DNA of 35,963 bases, taken from NCBI GenBank assembly GCA_029007725.1, contig JAQXIJ010000029.1:1-35963 (forward strand), given 5' to 3'. Below the pieces are notes generated by a model. That model did no database searches. It worked only from the letters and a program-made list of their open reading frames with translations, and was not told the origin of the DNA. This DNA comes from Bacillota bacterium (GTDB lineage Bacteria > Bacillota > Clostridia > UBA1381). Numbering within the stretch: position 1 is the first letter of the stretch; each line of letters begins with the position of its first letter. The position numbers and the translations under genes were made by a program. Of the stretch, positions 34,482-35,963 are shown in pieces.

Positions 34482-35912
34482 ATGCCAAATCTTGCAAATT
34501 TTATATGGCTTGTCTATATACTGAATTTCATAATAATTTTCACTATAGTATGCTTGCAGAAGCGAAATCCTATTGCGTCAATGGCATGGATAATGTGCCT
34601 TGTGTTCTTTCCGGTAGTGGGCGGAATAGTGTTTCTTGTGTTCGGCGTCGGATTGAAGTCATACACACATCACAAATACCGTCTAAAACTTGAAATGAAC
34701 GAAAAAATCACGCTTGAACAAGAAAAAAAAGCAATCCGCGATACCAAAATGCGCGAAACTGCCTACTCCGGAATGATAAACTATCTTCTAAACCATAACA
34801 GTATCTATACAGAAAAGAATTCGGTTAAAATTTTCACCGACGCGCGTGACAAATATGATGCGCTTTTTGAGGATATAAAAAACGCGAAGGACAGCATAAA
34901 TATTCTGTACTTTATTATACGCAACGATGTTGTGGGAAACCGGCTTATTGACCTTTTGAGCGAAAAGGCAAGACAGGGCGTAAAGGTGCGGCTGATGTAT
35001 GACGGGCTGGGAAGCTTTTTTACGCCGCGGCGGCTGTTTAATCGTCTGCGCGCGGTAAAGGGTAGCGAGGTGAATGAATTCTTTCCGGTCAGGATTTTTT
35101 CTCTATCCAAAATAAACCACCGAAATCACAGAAAAATAGTTGTTATTGACGACAAAATAGCGTATATGGGCGGAATGAATGTCGGAGATGAATATATGAG
35201 CATGAACAAGCGAAAAAACCTGCCGTGGCGCGATACGCATATGCGTATAGTCGGGGAAAGTGTGGAATATATACAAAGATACTTTGCCATGGATTGGGAA
35301 TTTTCGACCGGCAGACGCGTTCCGGTAAAGTATGAGCACGATCTTGCATCGGAAGCCGACCGCGACAGGGTTGCAATGCAGGTGGTTGCGTCGGGACCGG
35401 ATTCAAAGAGCGAAGAGATAAAATGTGGCATGATTAAGATGATAAACAGCGCCAAAAATTATGTGTATATTCAGACACCGTATTTTGTACCCGACCAGGC
35501 ATTTCTGACTGCGGTTCAGATGGCTGCTCAGTCGGGTGTCGATGTGCGCGTGATGATTCCGGGTATGCCTGACAAGCAGTACGTCTATCATACCACTATG
35601 TCCTATGTCGGTGAGCTTTTGGACGCCGGTGCAAGAGTTTTTTTGTATCCCGGATTTATTCATTCAAAAACAATGGTGGTTGATGACGCGGTTTCGACAA
35701 TAGGCACGGCAAATATAGATATAAGAAGTTTTCAGCTGCTTTTTGAGATAAACGCGTTTATGTACAGCCGCGATATGGCGGTGGAATGTAGAAATATTTT
35801 CAGCACCGATGCGACGGTGTGCAGGGAGCTTACGCCGGAGGATTATAAAAAGAGGGGAATTTTAAAGGTTATCGAGGAAGGTTTTTTCAGACTGTTTTCA
35901 CCTATAATGTAG
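34482..35912 (+). CDS. cls: Cardiolipin synthase (phospholipase D family)
   Basis: 476 residues. Makes cardiolipin at the membrane from two phosphatidylglycerols. Two N-terminal membrane helices (FIWLVYILNFIIIFTIVCLQ and WIMCLVFFPVVGGIVFLVFG) are followed by two phospholipase-D HKD motifs: HRNHRKIVVIDDKIAYMGG (about 211-229, first Lys position conservative HRK) and FIHSKTMVVDDAVSTIGTAN (about 392-411). Length matches the family (about 480). The start follows the VanZ stop by 2 bp with GAAGGAGAT upstream. An exported-protein gene follows, likely in the same operon. Confidence 0.97.
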   Translation: MPNLANFIWLVYILNFIIIFTIVCLQKRNPIASMAWIMCLVFFPVVGGIVFLVFGVGLKSYTHHKYRLKLEMNEKITLEQEKKAIRDTKMRETAYSGMINYLLNHNSIYTEKNSVKIFTDARDKYDALFEDIKNAKDSINILYFIIRNDVVGNRLIDLLSEKARQGVKVRLMYDGLGSFFTPRRLFNRLRAVKGSEVNEFFPVRIFSLSKINHRNHRKIVVIDDKIAYMGGMNVGDEYMSMNKRKNLPWRDTHMRIVGESVEYIQRYFAMDWEFSTGRRVPVKYEHDLASEADRDRVAMQVVASGPDSKSEEIKCGMIKMINSAKNYVYIQTPYFVPDQAFLTAVQMAAQSGVDVRVMIPGMPDKQYVYHTTMSYVGELLDAGARVFLYPGFIHSKTMVVDDAVSTIGTANIDIRSFQLLFEINAFMYSRDMAVECRNIFSTDATVCRELTPEDYKKRGILKVIEEGFFRLFSPIM

Positions 35913-35927
35913 GACGGAGGTGCGTCT

Positions 35928-35963
35928 TTGAAAAAAATTACGGCATACTTTATTGTGCTGGCG
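35928..35963 (+). CDS. Start of an unknown exported protein (cut by window end)
   Basis: A TTG start at 35928 with GGAGG about 9 nt upstream opens 12 codons, (M)KKITAYFIVLA, which look like the n- and h-regions of a signal peptide. It begins 15 bp after the cls stop. The rest lies outside the window, so no family can be named. Confidence 0.5.
   Translation, partial: MKKITAYFIVLA

Overview
The window looks like the chromosome of an anaerobic, endospore-forming member of the Bacillota (class Clostridia). The evidence is a complete spoIIIA operon, sigG, cotJ and dipicolinate synthase genes, a pyruvate:ferredoxin oxidoreductase, a glycyl radical enzyme locus, and AGGAGG-type ribosome binding sites. 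I cannot place it to genus from sequence alone. The housekeeping genes read cleanly. Two stretches (about 604-5700 and 11650-12900) are full of broken genes.

Layout. (1) 1-603: end of an rRNA operon (5S) followed by tRNA-Glu(TTC), a CAT-anticodon tRNA and tRNA-Ala(CGC), each followed by its own perfect hairpin. (2) 604-5700: a decayed island next to tRNA-Ala. It holds a tyrosine-integrase C-terminal remnant, an AraC regulator broken by a TA dinucleotide insertion, a divergent promoter with two direct repeats, a glycyl radical enzyme (GRE) gene with two in-frame stops, its activating-enzyme gene joined to it by a deletion and later frameshifted, and a scrap of a copper-amine-oxidase-domain protein. 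(3) 5850-11645: rsfS-leuS, then htpG and a CmpB-like membrane protein. (4) 11646-12929: relics of an AraC/effector-type regulator and an IS3-family transposase. (5) 12930-18297: the PFOR gene (minus) divergent from a PTS IIC-IIB permease (plus). (6) 18320-24491: a structured non-coding segment, sigG, spoIIIAA-AH and an Asp23 gene. (7) 24626-28073: guaB (minus), a cotJA-cotJB operon ending in a truncated cotJC, and prfB (minus). (8) 28169-33788, all minus: secA, dpaA-dpaB and gap. (9) 34054-35963: a VanZ-family protein, cardiolipin synthase and the start of another exported protein.

How the genes work together. SigG is the late forespore sigma factor, and the SpoIIIA complex is the mother-cell channel apparatus needed for SigG activity. 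DpaAB makes dipicolinate for the spore core and CotJ proteins belong to the coat, so much of the window serves sporulation although it is split into separate operons. PFOR, GAPDH and the PTS permease are central carbon functions. The island module was probably an AraC-regulated anaerobic radical-enzyme operon acquired at tRNA-Ala and now dead. Its control region is better preserved than its enzymes. I found no intact novel defence system, CRISPR array or prophage. The most unusual items are the GRE/activase deletion junction, the AraC operator layout, the structured element before sigG, the CTG start of spoIIIAE and the truncated cotJC.
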